This document shows positions 8,208 through 15,982 of a stretch of DNA of 64,000 nucleotides, piece after piece. This DNA is from Burkholderiales bacterium (GTDB taxonomy: Bacteria; Pseudomonadota; Gammaproteobacteria; Burkholderiales; SG8-39). Position numbers and translations under genes: made by a program. The notes beneath the pieces are model-generated. The model worked only from the letters and a program-made list of their open reading frames with translations. It did not search any database and was not told where the DNA came from. Location of the stretch: positions 62,001-126,000 of the forward strand of contig JADLAV010000064.1 of NCBI GenBank assembly GCA_020848075.1. Direction: 5' to 3'. Numbering within the stretch: the first letter of the stretch is position 1; every line of letters starts with the position of its first letter.

Positions 8208-8390
8208 GATATCAAGCTCTCCCGCGTCGAAGGTCAGCTTCTGCACCGGACCGAGCATTCGCCGACGACGCGTTTCCAGGATCCGCGCGGATACGGCCCG
8301 GCCGGCCGCGTGAGTCCCTTCGGCATCGAAGCGCCGGGGCTGACCGCGAGCCTTGCGCGTGCCGACCACGTGCTCGCGGCGCGGCGTTGA
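8208..8390 (+). pseudogene. C-terminal remnant of an FAD-dependent oxidoreductase (LhgO/DAO-like)
   Basis: This frame, open from 8139, ends SPFGIEAPGLTASLARAD at about 8313-8390. The LFGIESPGLTASLAIA element is the C-terminal signature of L-2-hydroxyglutarate/D-amino-acid oxidase-like flavoproteins. Those proteins are about 370-400 residues long; only the last 25 residues match clearly here, the preceding 35 loosely, and upstream the sequence belongs to the MFS gene on the other strand. No FAD-binding N-terminus exists in the window. It fills the 326-nt gap between the MFS and TRAP genes, in which I see no intact gene. Identification rests on one motif from memory. Confidence 0.45.
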
Positions 8391-8475
8391 CACGGAGCGA
8401 GACCCTGGCCGAAGATGCCGGCTCGACCGGCGCTCCCCTCATGCGCCGGGAACAACAAGCTCGAAGGAGATCGCC

Positions 8476-9459
8476 ATGAACCGACGCAGGATCGTCATCG
8501 CGATTTCAGCGGCGGCCGCACTCGCGCTCGCGGCCGGCGCCGTGCGCGCCCAGACGAAGTGGGACATGCCGACGCCGTACCCGGACAGCAACTTCCACAC
8601 CAAGAACGTGGTCCAGTTCACCCAGGACGTCGCCAAGGCGACTGGCGGAAAGCTGGTGATCGCGGTGCACTCGAACGGCTCGTTGATCAAGATGCCGGAG
8701 ATCAAGCGCGCCGTGCAGACCGGCCAGGTCCCGATCGGCGAGATCCTCGGCTCGGTGCTCGCGAACGAATCGGCGTTGTTCGCGTTCGACTCCAACCCGT
8801 TCCTCGCCAACAGCTACGCCAAGCAGCGCAGGCTCTGGGACATCGCGCGCCCCTACGTCGAGAAAAAGCTCGCGGCGCAAGGAATCGAGCTGCTGTACAC
8901 GGTAGCCTGGCCGCCGCAGGGCATCTACACGAAGAAACCGATCCAGACGACCGCCGACCTGAAAGGCGTCAAATTCCGCACCTATAGCCCGACGACTTCG
9001 CGCTTCGCCGAGCTGTTGGGCGCGGTGCCGACCACCGTGCAGGTGCCGGACATTCCGCAGGCGTTCAAGACCGGGCTGGTCGACGCGATGATCACCTCGG
9101 GCGCCACCGGCGTGGACACCCAGGCGTGGGACTACCTGTCCTACTACTACGACGCGCAGGCGTTCCTGCCGCAGAACATGGTGCTCGTGAACAAGGCCGC
9201 GTTCGACAAGCTGCCTGCCGCCGAGCGCAGCGCCGTACTCAAGGCCGCCCAGGCCGCGGAGGCGCGCGGCTGGAAGGTGAGCGAGGCGGAGAACGAGAAT
9301 TACGTGAAGACCATGGCCTCGCACGGCATCAAGGTGGAGCAGCCCTCTGCCAAGCTCGAGGCCGAGTTCGAGGCGATCGGCAGGCAGATGGCCGAGGAGT
9401 GGGCGAAGAAGGCCGGCCCGGAGGGCGAGGCGATCCTCAAGGCCTACCGCGGCAAGTAG
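8476..9459 (+). CDS. dctP: TRAP transporter periplasmic solute-binding protein DctP-type
   Basis: 327-residue extracytoplasmic receptor of a TRAP transporter. A Sec signal peptide ends at about residue 25 (GAVRA before QTKWDMPTPYPDSNFHT). The family core is visible: MPEIKRAVQTGQVPIGEILGS, the LKGVKFRTYSP strand that carries the carboxylate-binding Arg in this family, and MITSGATGVDTQAWDYLSYY. The ATG at 8476 follows GAAGGAGA, overriding an in-frame ATG at 8353. The dctQ and dctM genes follow within 11 and 5 nt, forming one operon. TRAP receptors bind organic anions; the acyl-CoA dehydrogenase and BadI-like genes downstream hint at an alicyclic or aromatic carboxylate (inference). Confidence 0.9.
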   Translation: MNRRRIVIAISAAAALALAAGAVRAQTKWDMPTPYPDSNFHTKNVVQFTQDVAKATGGKLVIAVHSNGSLIKMPEIKRAVQTGQVPIGEILGSVLANESALFAFDSNPFLANSYAKQRRLWDIARPYVEKKLAAQGIELLYTVAWPPQGIYTKKPIQTTADLKGVKFRTYSPTTSRFAELLGAVPTTVQVPDIPQAFKTGLVDAMITSGATGVDTQAWDYLSYYYDAQAFLPQNMVLVNKAAFDKLPAAERSAVLKAAQAAEARGWKVSEAENENYVKTMASHGIKVEQPSAKLEAEFEAIGRQMAEEWAKKAGPEGEAILKAYRGK

Positions 9460-9469
9460 CAACCCGGCG

Positions 9470-10000
9470 ATGCGCGCGGCGCTCGATCTCCTCTACAAGA
9501 TTTCCGGCTTCCTGGCCGGATTTTTTTTGGTGGCGATCGCGGTGCTCATCGCCGGCGAGATCGTCGGGCGCGAGCTCGGCCTGGAGGTACGCTCGTTCGA
9601 CGACTTCTCGGGCTTCTGCCTCGCGGCGACCTCGTTCCTGGGTCTCGCCTACACGTTCCGCGCCAACGAACACATCCGCATGACGCTGCTGCTGCACCAC
9701 CTGCGCGGCAGCGCACGCCGCGCCTTCGAGCTCGCGAGTCTCGGCGTCGCGGCCTTCCTCGCCGGTTATTTCGCCTGGTACAGCTGCGAGATGACCGTCG
9801 TGTCCTGGCAGATCCACGACGTGTCGCAGGGGCTGATCGCGGTGCCGCTGTGGATCCCGCAAAGCGGCATGGCGCTCGGCCTGCTCGTTCTCTTCATCGC
9901 CGTCGTCGACGACCTGGTGAGCGCGTTGCGCGGCCGGCCGACGGCCTGCGAGGCCGCCGAGGCGAGCGCGATCGGATCGCAGCCAACCTTCGAGCGGTAG
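9470..10000 (+). CDS. dctQ: TRAP transporter small permease DctQ
   Basis: 176-residue membrane protein with four hydrophobic segments (about residues 10-33, 47-64, 83-107 and 122-146), the size and layout of DctQ subunits. It contains the LGLAYTFRANEHIRMTLL stretch typical of the family (A-x-x-R-x-x-x-H-I). The start ATG is 11 nt after the dctP stop, and dctM begins 5 nt after its stop. It stabilises the large permease DctM in the inner membrane. Confidence 0.9.
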   Translation: MRAALDLLYKISGFLAGFFLVAIAVLIAGEIVGRELGLEVRSFDDFSGFCLAATSFLGLAYTFRANEHIRMTLLLHHLRGSARRAFELASLGVAAFLAGYFAWYSCEMTVVSWQIHDVSQGLIAVPLWIPQSGMALGLLVLFIAVVDDLVSALRGRPTACEAAEASAIGSQPTFER

Positions 10001-10004
10001 CGGC

Positions 10005-11312
10005 GTGGACCTCTGGCTGCTGTCGGTGGTGCTGCTCGCGGCCCTCGCGGCGCTGCTCGTCGCGGGCGTGTGGATCGCGCTCACCCTGCTTGGCGTCGCC
10101 TGGGTCGCGATGGTGTTCTTCACCAGCTCGCCGGCAGGCAGCCTCATGGCGACCACGGTGTGGGGTGCGAGCACCAGCTGGGCCCTTACCGCCTTGCCGC
10201 TGTTCATCTGGATGGGCGAGATCCTGTTCCGCACGCGGATCTCGGAGGACATGTTCCGCGGCCTCGCGCCGTGGATGGCGCCGCTGCCCGGACGCCTGAT
10301 GCACTGTAACGTGTTCGGCTGCGGCATCTTCGCCGCGATCTCCGGATCGTCCGCGGCCACCGCAGCCACCATCGGCCGGATTACGATTCCCGAATTGCTC
10401 AAGCGCGGCTATGACGAGCACATGGCAGTCGGCTCGCTCGCGGGCGCGGGCACGCTCGGCCTGCTGATTCCGCCCTCGATCATCATGATCGTGTACGGCG
10501 TGGCGGCGAACGTCTCGATCGCGCGGCTCTTCGTCGCCGGGGTGCTGCCGGGCATCATGCTGATCCTGATGTTCTCGGGCTACATCGTCCTGTGGGCACT
10601 GCTCAACCGGAAGAAGACGCCGCCGCGCGACCAAGTGACTTCGCTCGGCGAGAAGCTCAACGCGTCGCGCCTCCTGATTCCGGCGGTGCTCCTGATCGGC
10701 TGCGTGATCGGATCGATCTACGCCGGCATCGCGACGCCCACCGAGGCGGCGGTGATCGGCGTGGCCGGCTCGCTCGTGCTCGCCGCGGTCACCGGGTCGC
10801 TCACCTGGAAGACGTTCTCCGACAGCGTGATGGGCGCCACCCGGACGTCGTGCATGATCGCGTTCATCCTCGCGGGCGCGTCGTTCCTCACCGTCGCGAT
10901 GGGCTTCACCGGCGTGCCGGCGGCGATGGCCGAGTGGATCGGCCAGCAGGGCTTCACCGCAGTGCACCTGATCGCGGTGCTCACGCTGCTCTACATCGTC
11001 CTCGGCTGCTTCATCGACGGCATCTCGATGGTGGTGCTCACCTCCTCGGTGATCCTGCCGTCGGTCCAGGCCGCGGGGATCGACCTGCTGTGGTTCGGTA
11101 TCTTCGTCGTCCTGGTCGTCGAGATGGCGCAGATCACCCCGCCGGTGGGCTTCAACCTGTTCGTGCTGCAGGGCCTGACCGGCAAGAACATGTTCTACGT
11201 CGCGCGCGCGGCGTTGCCGTTCTTCATCCTCATGGTCATCGCGGTGGCGGTGATCTGGACATTCCCCGAGATCGTGACCTTCCTGCCCGGCAAGATGTTC
11301 AACCTCGGCTGA
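10005..11312 (+). CDS. dctM: TRAP transporter large permease DctM
   Basis: 435-residue, about 12-segment inner-membrane subunit that catalyses ion-coupled uptake. Conserved family stretches are [56 protein letters not shown] and [14 protein letters not shown]. Translation starts at GTG 10005. Together with dctP and dctQ it makes a complete TRAP system. The stop codon is immediately followed by a hairpin (11311-11335). Confidence 0.93.
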   Translation: MDLWLLSVVLLAALAALLVAGVWIALTLLGVAWVAMVFFTSSPAGSLMATTVWGASTSWALTALPLFIWMGEILFRTRISEDMFRGLAPWMAPLPGRLMHCNVFGCGIFAAISGSSAATAATIGRITIPELLKRGYDEHMAVGSLAGAGTLGLLIPPSIIMIVYGVAANVSIARLFVAGVLPGIMLILMFSGYIVLWALLNRKKTPPRDQVTSLGEKLNASRLLIPAVLLIGCVIGSIYAGIATPTEAAVIGVAGSLVLAAVTGSLTWKTFSDSVMGATRTSCMIAFILAGASFLTVAMGFTGVPAAMAEWIGQQGFTAVHLIAVLTLLYIVLGCFIDGISMVVLTSSVILPSVQAAGIDLLWFGIFVVLVVEMAQITPPVGFNLFVLQGLTGKNMFYVARAALPFFILMVIAVAVIWTFPEIVTFLPGKMFNLG

Positions 11313-11335
11313 GCGGCACCGCGGGCGCGCCGCTC
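11311..11335 (+). terminator. Hairpin after dctM, possible terminator or processing site
   Basis: Perfect 7-bp arms GAGCGGC (11311-11317) and GCCGCTC (11329-11335) with an 11-nt loop, overlapping the dctM stop codon. No T-run follows, so intrinsic termination is uncertain. Confidence 0.3.
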
Positions 11336-11410
11336 TGCACCACCACCGAGGTGCGCGCGCTGGAGCGCGCCGCCTTGACAGCCGAAGGAGGCGCCCCGAG
11401 AATCGTCCGG

Positions 11411-11428
11411 CCCGTTCGACCGAACGGG
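11411..11428. promoter_or_regulatory. Perfect 18-bp palindrome upstream of acyl-CoA dehydrogenase
   Basis: CCCGTTCG-AC-CGAACGGG, with 8-bp arms and a 2-nt centre, lies 25 nt upstream of the acyl-CoA dehydrogenase ATG in the 140-nt dctM-acd gap. The tiny centre and position look like a repressor operator (TetR- or MarR-like) rather than a terminator. No cognate regulator gene is adjacent. Confidence 0.4.
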
Positions 11429-11452
11429 GGTTCCGTTGCCGGGAATTCCGCC

Positions 11453-12589
11453 ATGCTCCTGACCGAAGAACAACGCATGGCGCGCGACGCGGCGCGCGAG
11501 TTCGCGCGCCGCGAGCTCGCGCCGTACTCGGCCGCATGGGAGCGCACGGCGACCTTCCCGCGCGCCGCGGTGAAGGCGCTCGGCGAGCTCGGATTCATGG
11601 GCGTCACCGTGCCGCAGGAATGGGGCGGGGCGGGGCTCGACTATGTCGCCTACGCGCTCGCGCTTGAAGAGGTGGCGGCGGGAGACGGCGCCATCTCCAC
11701 GGTGATGAGCGGGCACAACTCCGTCGGGTGCATGCCGATCCTCGAGTACGGGACCGCGGCGCAGAAGGAGAAGTACCTGAAGCCGATGGCGCGCGGCGAG
11801 ATGCTGAGCGCGTTCTGCCTCACCGAGCCGCAAGGCGGCTCGGACGCATCGGCGCTGCGCGCGCGGGCGAGCCGCACGGCGGGGGGCTGGGTGCTGAGCG
11901 GCACCAAAGAGTTCATCACCAGCGGGAGCACGGCGGAGGTCGCGCTCGTCTTTGCGCTGTCGGATCCGGCCGCGGGCAAGCGCGGGATCAGCGCATTCAT
12001 CGTCGAGACCTCCAACCCGGGCTACAGGGTCGCGCGCGTCGAGAAGAAGATGGGCCAGAACGCCTCGGACACCTGCGAGATCGTGTTCGACGACGCGCGC
12101 CTGCCGGCCGACGCGCTGCTCGGGACCGAGGGGGGCGGCTACCGGATTGCGCTCGCCAACCTGGAAGGCGGACGGATCGGCATCGCGTCCCAGTGCGTCG
12201 GCATGGCGCGCGCCGCGATGGAGCTCGCGCTCGCGTACGCGCGGGAGCGGATCACCTTCGGCAAGCCGATCATCGAGCACCAGGCCGTCGCCTTCAGGCT
12301 AGCGGACATGGCGACCGCCATCGAGGCCGCCCGGCAGCTCGTGCTGCATGCGGCGGCCCTGCGCAGCGCAGGGCTGCCGTGCCTCAAGGAAGCGTCGATG
12401 GCGAAGCTCTTCGCCTCGGAGATGGCGGAGCGGGTGTGCTCGGACGCGATCCAGACGCTCGGCGGCTATGGCTACATCGAGGAGTACGGCGTGGAGCGCA
12501 TCTACCGGGCGGTCCGCGGCGCGAAGATCTACGAGGGCACGAACGACATCCAGCATCTCGTGATCAGCCGCGCGATCGCGGGCGAGTGA
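11453..12589 (+). CDS. Acyl-CoA dehydrogenase
   Basis: 378-residue FAD enzyme that introduces an alpha,beta double bond into an acyl-CoA and passes electrons to ETF. Family signatures are [40 protein letters not shown] and the catalytic base Glu361 in IYEGTNDIQ. The ATG at 11453 starts the canonical [17 protein letters not shown]-terminus; the frame is open upstream only as a high-GC artefact inside dctM. It lies between the TRAP operon and the quinone-reductase/BadI scar. In alicyclic-acid (bad/ali) pathways an acyl-CoA dehydrogenase, BadJ/AliB, acts upstream of BadI, so a cyclohexanecarboxyl-CoA-type substrate is possible, but the sequence alone does not prove it. Confidence 0.92.
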   Translation: MLLTEEQRMARDAAREFARRELAPYSAAWERTATFPRAAVKALGELGFMGVTVPQEWGGAGLDYVAYALALEEVAAGDGAISTVMSGHNSVGCMPILEYGTAAQKEKYLKPMARGEMLSAFCLTEPQGGSDASALRARASRTAGGWVLSGTKEFITSGSTAEVALVFALSDPAAGKRGISAFIVETSNPGYRVARVEKKMGQNASDTCEIVFDDARLPADALLGTEGGGYRIALANLEGGRIGIASQCVGMARAAMELALAYARERITFGKPIIEHQAVAFRLADMATAIEAARQLVLHAAALRSAGLPCLKEASMAKLFASEMAERVCSDAIQTLGGYGYIEEYGVERIYRAVRGAKIYEGTNDIQHLVISRAIAGE

Positions 12590-12625
12590 CGATGCCTGCC
12601 CTGACGGCCGCGAGCTGAGGCGTCC

Positions 12626-12938
12626 ATGCGCGCGGTCCGTGTGGTGCGGTTCGGCGAGCCCGAGGATCTCGTAGTCACGGAGGTGCCCGTGGCGGCGGCG
12701 GGCCCGGGCGAGGTCCTGATCGAGGTCCACGCGTGCGGCGTGAACTTCCCGGACCTGCTCGTCGCGCGGGGCGAGTACCAGATCCTCGCGCCGCTGCCGT
12801 TCAGCCCCGGCAAAGAGGTCGCGGGCATCGTGCGGTCGCTGGGCGAAGGTGTGACATCGCTCGCGCCCGGCCAGCGGGTCGCCGCGCAGATGGAGAACGG
12901 CGGCTACGCGGAGCAAGTCGTGGTGTCCGCCGGCATCA
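12626..12938 (+). pseudogene. Truncated NADPH:quinone oxidoreductase (N-terminal third only)
   Basis: The frame begins with a textbook quinone-oxidoreductase (zinc-free MDR) N-terminus, MRAVRVVRFGEPEDLVV, and continues through HACGVNFPDLLVARG, PGKEVAGIVRSLGEG and GGYAEQVVVSA. Homology stops near 12935, about residue 103 of a normal 320-340. The NAD(P)-binding domain is absent, and the frame runs 83 nt into out-of-frame BadI sequence before stopping at 13021. The gene has therefore lost its 3' two-thirds through a deletion or rearrangement joining it to the next gene, or through an assembly error at this point. Confidence 0.8.
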
Positions 12939-12939
12939 C

Positions 12940-13695
12940 GCCAGGAACGGCGTCGCGACCATCACCATCAACCGGCCGCAGAAGTTCAACGCGTTCCGCG
13001 GCAAGACCTGCGAGGAGCTGATCGGCGCGTTCCACCGTGCCGGATGGAGCCGCGACATCGGCGTCATCGTCCTGACCGGCGCCGGCGAGAAGGCGTTCTG
13101 CACCGGGGGCGATCAGGCGGCGCACGAGGGCAGCTACGACGGCCGCGGGATGATCGGCCTGCCGATCGAGGACCTGCAGCGCGTGATCCGGGACGTGCCG
13201 AAGCCGGTGATCGCCAAGGTGCAGGGGTACGCGATCGGCGGAGGCAACGTGCTCGCGCTGCTCTGCGACCTCACCATCGCGGCCGAGTCGGCGGTGTTCG
13301 GGCAGGTTGGGCCGAAGATGGGCTCGGTCGATCCGGGGTTCGGCACGGCCTACCTGGCGCGCGTCATCGGCGAGAAGCGGGCACGGGAGGTGTGGTTCCT
13401 GTGCCGGCGGTACAGCGCGCGCGACGCGCTCGCGATGGGCATGGTGAATGCGGTCGTCCCCGACGCCGACCTCGACGCCGAGGTGGCGCGCTGGTGCGCG
13501 GAGATCGTCGAGAAGAGCCCCACCGCCATCGCGATCGCGAAGCGCTCTTTCAACGCCGACACCGCGGGAATCATCGGCATTGGCGACATGGGGATGCAGG
13601 CGCTCAGCATGTACTACGAGACCGACGAGTCGAAGGAGGGCGTCAATGCGCTCAAGGAGAAGCGCAAGCCCGAGTTCCGCAAGCACATGAAGTGA
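12940..13695 (+). pseudogene. badI: BadI-like 2-ketocyclohexanecarboxyl-CoA hydrolase lacking its start
   Basis: Crotonase-fold enzyme that in Rhodopseudomonas opens the ring of 2-ketocyclohexane-1-carboxyl-CoA to pimelyl-CoA. The frame reads RNGVATITINRPQKFNAFRG at its left end, then AFCTGGDQ, QGYAIGGGNVLALLCDLTIAAE, FGQVGPKMGSVDPGFGTAYL and a C-terminus DESKEGVNALKEKRKPEFRKHMK, closely matching BadI as I remember it. About 250 of about 260 residues remain: the first 10 or so codons and the start codon are missing, replaced by quinone-reductase sequence in another frame. No ATG, GTG or TTG occurs in this frame within 100 nt upstream, so normal expression is unlikely unless the joint is an assembly error. 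Confidence 0.8.
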
Positions 13696-13714
13696 GGGCG
13701 GCGACGTGTGCGTG

Positions 13715-14134
13715 TCACTTCGACCGCGGCGGGACGTTGGCCGGTCCGCTGCCCGACGGTGGCGGCAGGAACGGGGTTACCCCGGGCGCAGCCGGCGACG
13801 CGGACGGCAGCTGGGCGATGATGCAATCGACGCCCCGGTGCGTGGCGGCGCTGTTGTCCGAGAAGGAGACCATCGCGTCCCGGAAGCGCGCTTGGCTGAT
13901 CTTCCCGTAATACAAGCGCGACGCCATGTCCAGGAAGTACGGCGCGGGGGTATAGATCAGATCGCCGATCGGGTAATGTCCGAGTCGGAGCGGATTGCAC
14001 TTCTTCGCGACCGTGTCGAGGTACTGGTCGAAGCTCGACTGCGCGTTCCACGCATCGGGCGCGCAGCCGGCGAGCACGCCCGCGGCGACGATTGCAGCGA
14101 CGATTGTCGTGAGGCCGATGCGGTCCCTTCCCAT
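13715..14134 (-). CDS. Small predicted lipoprotein of unknown function
   Basis: 139-residue protein with a lipoprotein signal: positive MGRDRIG, a hydrophobic stretch and the lipobox VLAGC (Cys at about residue 24). The mature part contains AWNAQSSFDQYLDTVAKKCNPLRLGHYPIGDLI and a Pro/Ser-rich tail. It resembles small conserved lipoproteins of betaproteobacteria for which I know no function. The ATG at 14134 follows GGGAGAAGCG, better than the in-frame upstream ATGs. It is convergent with the BadI remnant (19 nt apart). Not obviously linked to the neighbouring mmsA fragment. Confidence 0.6.
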   Translation of the reverse strand: MGRDRIGLTTIVAAIVAAGVLAGCAPDAWNAQSSFDQYLDTVAKKCNPLRLGHYPIGDLIYTPAPYFLDMASRLYYGKISQARFRDAMVSFSDNSAATHRGVDCIIAQLPSASPAAPGVTPFLPPPSGSGPANVPPRSK

Positions 14135-14165
14135 CGCTTCTCCCTGTAGGTGACGGCGCCGCCGA

Positions 14166-14427
14166 TCAGCCGCGCCTCGGCATCGTGAAGCCCCGGCGCT
14201 GGCGTGTCCCGGTGCAGCCACGGCGCGTGAGCACCTCGGTCCTGGTGTAGAACCTTACTCCCTCGACGCCGCCCACGTGCAGGTCGCCGAGGAGCGACTG
14301 CCTCCAGCCGCCGAACGAGCAATAAGCGACCCGGGCCGGGATCGGCACGTTGATGCCGGCCATCCCGACCCTGATCTCGCCCTCGACGCGCCGCGAGCGA
14401 TCCAGAAACAGGGCGGTGGTCCGCTCG
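14166..14427 (-). pseudogene. mmsA: C-terminal remnant of methylmalonate-semialdehyde dehydrogenase
   Basis: On the minus strand, in one frame, the sequence reads VGMAGINVPIPARVAYCSFG, then GGWRQSLLGDLHVGG and VEGVRFYTRTEVLTRR. This is the C-terminal motif set of CoA-acylating methylmalonate-semialdehyde dehydrogenases, which are about 500 residues; only about 70 remain. The fragment starts directly after the emrB stop codon, and no catalytic Cys domain is present. A start at ATG 14363 is possible but would give a meaningless 65-residue tail. It is a decayed copy whose 5' part was probably replaced when the emr operon arrived or was rearranged (inference). Confidence 0.7.
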
Positions 14428-15978
14428 TCAATGGGCGCTCGCTGCGTCTGGAGCCGCGCCCTTGCGGCGCGGCGGGCGTGCGAGCCACAGCAGCGGGATC
14501 AGCGCAACCAGGAGCCACGCCGAGAGGTAGAAGAGATCGAGGGCCGAGAGCGTGAACGCCTGCTGGTTCACGAGCTGGTCGAGCAGCGCGTACTGCCGCT
14601 CGGGCGGCACGCCCAGCTCGGAGAGCGATCGCATCGTCGCGCCCGCCACCGGATCGTTCGGCGTCAGCCGCTCCACGAGTTGCGCGTGATGGAAAGCAGC
14701 GCGGTTTTCCCAGAGCGTCGTGGTGATCGACGTCGCAAAGGAGCCCGCGGTAATGCGCAGGAAGTTGTTCAGTCCCGCGGCGGCGGCGATCTGCTCCTGG
14801 CGCAAGCCCGCGAACGCGAGCGTGATCAGCGGGATGAAGAACATCGCCGTCGCCGCGCCCTGCACGATGGTCGGCACGACGAGCGTCCAGAGATCGACCT
14901 CGACGTTGAAGCGCGAGCGCATCCAGGCGACGATCGCGTAGATGGCGAGCGACGTGGTGGAGAGGAGCCGCGTATCGACCCGGTCGCCATAGCGGCCGAC
15001 GATCGGCGTGAGGATGATCGCGAGGAAACCCACCGGCGCGAGCACTATTCCGGCATCGGTCGCGGTGTAGCCGAGGAACTGCTGCAGCCACAGCGGCAGC
15101 AGCACGATGCTGGCGAAATAAGTGCCGAAGCCGAGCGAGATCGCCGCCGTGCCGATGGCGAAATTGCGGTCGCGAAAGAGCCCCAGATCGACGACCGGGT
15201 GGCTCTCGGTGAGCTCCCACACCATGAACAGGCAGAAGGCGAGCGCCGCGGCGACGCCGAGCGCGATGATCTCGGGCGAGGAGAACCAGTCGAGGTCCTT
15301 GCCCTTGTCGAGCATGAGCTGCAGCGCGCCCACCCAGACGACCAGCAGGACGAGGCCCATCGCGTCGATCGGCTTGTTCACGCGCTCGGTCTCGCGGTCG
15401 TGGTAGAACGTCCAGGTCAGGACGAGCGCGACGAGGCCGACGGGCACGTTGATGAAGAAGATCCACTGCCAGGAGAAATTGTCGGTGATCCAGCCGCCGA
15501 GCAGCGGCCCGACGACCGGCGCAACGAGGATGGTGAGCGAGAACGTGGAAAGCGCGATGCCCGCCTTCTCGCGCGGGTAGCTGGAAAGGAGCAGTGTCTG
15601 CGCGAGCGGAATCATCGGCCCGGCGACCGCGCCCTGCGCGACGCGCAGAGTAACGAGCATCGGCATGGAGACCGACAGGCCGCACAGCAACGAGGCGAGC
15701 ACGAACAGCCCGGTGACGGTGAGAAAGAGCCGCACCTGCCCGTAGCGCTCGGTGAGCCAGCCGGTGAGCGGCACCGTGATGGCGTTGGACACGGCGAAGG
15801 ACGTGATGGTCCAGGTGCCCTGGTTGGGCGACACGCCGAGGTCTCCCGCGATCGCCGGGATCGACACGTTGGTGATCGACATGTCGAGCACGTTCATGAA
15901 GGTGGCGAGCGCCACCGCCAGCGAGGCGATGAGCCGCGTGCTGCCTTCGAGCGGCGGCGGCGGAGGTCGGGCGGCCAC
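14428..15978 (-). CDS. emrB: DHA2-family MFS multidrug efflux permease EmrB
   Basis: 516-residue, 14-segment inner-membrane proton antiporter. It carries the EmrB hallmark LDMSITNVSIPAIAGDLGVS in helix 1, GWLTERYGQVRLFL (motif A), and PVVGPLLGGWITDNFSWQWIFFINVPVG (motif C). The start is 4 nt downstream of emrA in the tightly packed operon MarR-like / outer-membrane factor / emrA / emrB. With the EmrA adaptor and the outer-membrane channel it should form a tripartite pump spanning both membranes. Confidence 0.93.
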   Translation of the reverse strand: MAARPPPPPLEGSTRLIASLAVALATFMNVLDMSITNVSIPAIAGDLGVSPNQGTWTITSFAVSNAITVPLTGWLTERYGQVRLFLTVTGLFVLASLLCGLSVSMPMLVTLRVAQGAVAGPMIPLAQTLLLSSYPREKAGIALSTFSLTILVAPVVGPLLGGWITDNFSWQWIFFINVPVGLVALVLTWTFYHDRETERVNKPIDAMGLVLLVVWVGALQLMLDKGKDLDWFSSPEIIALGVAAALAFCLFMVWELTESHPVVDLGLFRDRNFAIGTAAISLGFGTYFASIVLLPLWLQQFLGYTATDAGIVLAPVGFLAIILTPIVGRYGDRVDTRLLSTTSLAIYAIVAWMRSRFNVEVDLWTLVVPTIVQGAATAMFFIPLITLAFAGLRQEQIAAAAGLNNFLRITAGSFATSITTTLWENRAAFHHAQLVERLTPNDPVAGATMRSLSELGVPPERQYALLDQLVNQQAFTLSALDLFYLSAWLLVALIPLLWLARPPRRKGAAPDAASAH

Positions 15979-15982
15979 GGTG

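Noticed and set aside
12733-12939. ATG at 12733 as true start of the BadI-like protein
   Set aside because: The 69 residues it would add are Arg-rich shadow of the quinone-oxidoreductase coding frame, unlike any BadI N-terminus.
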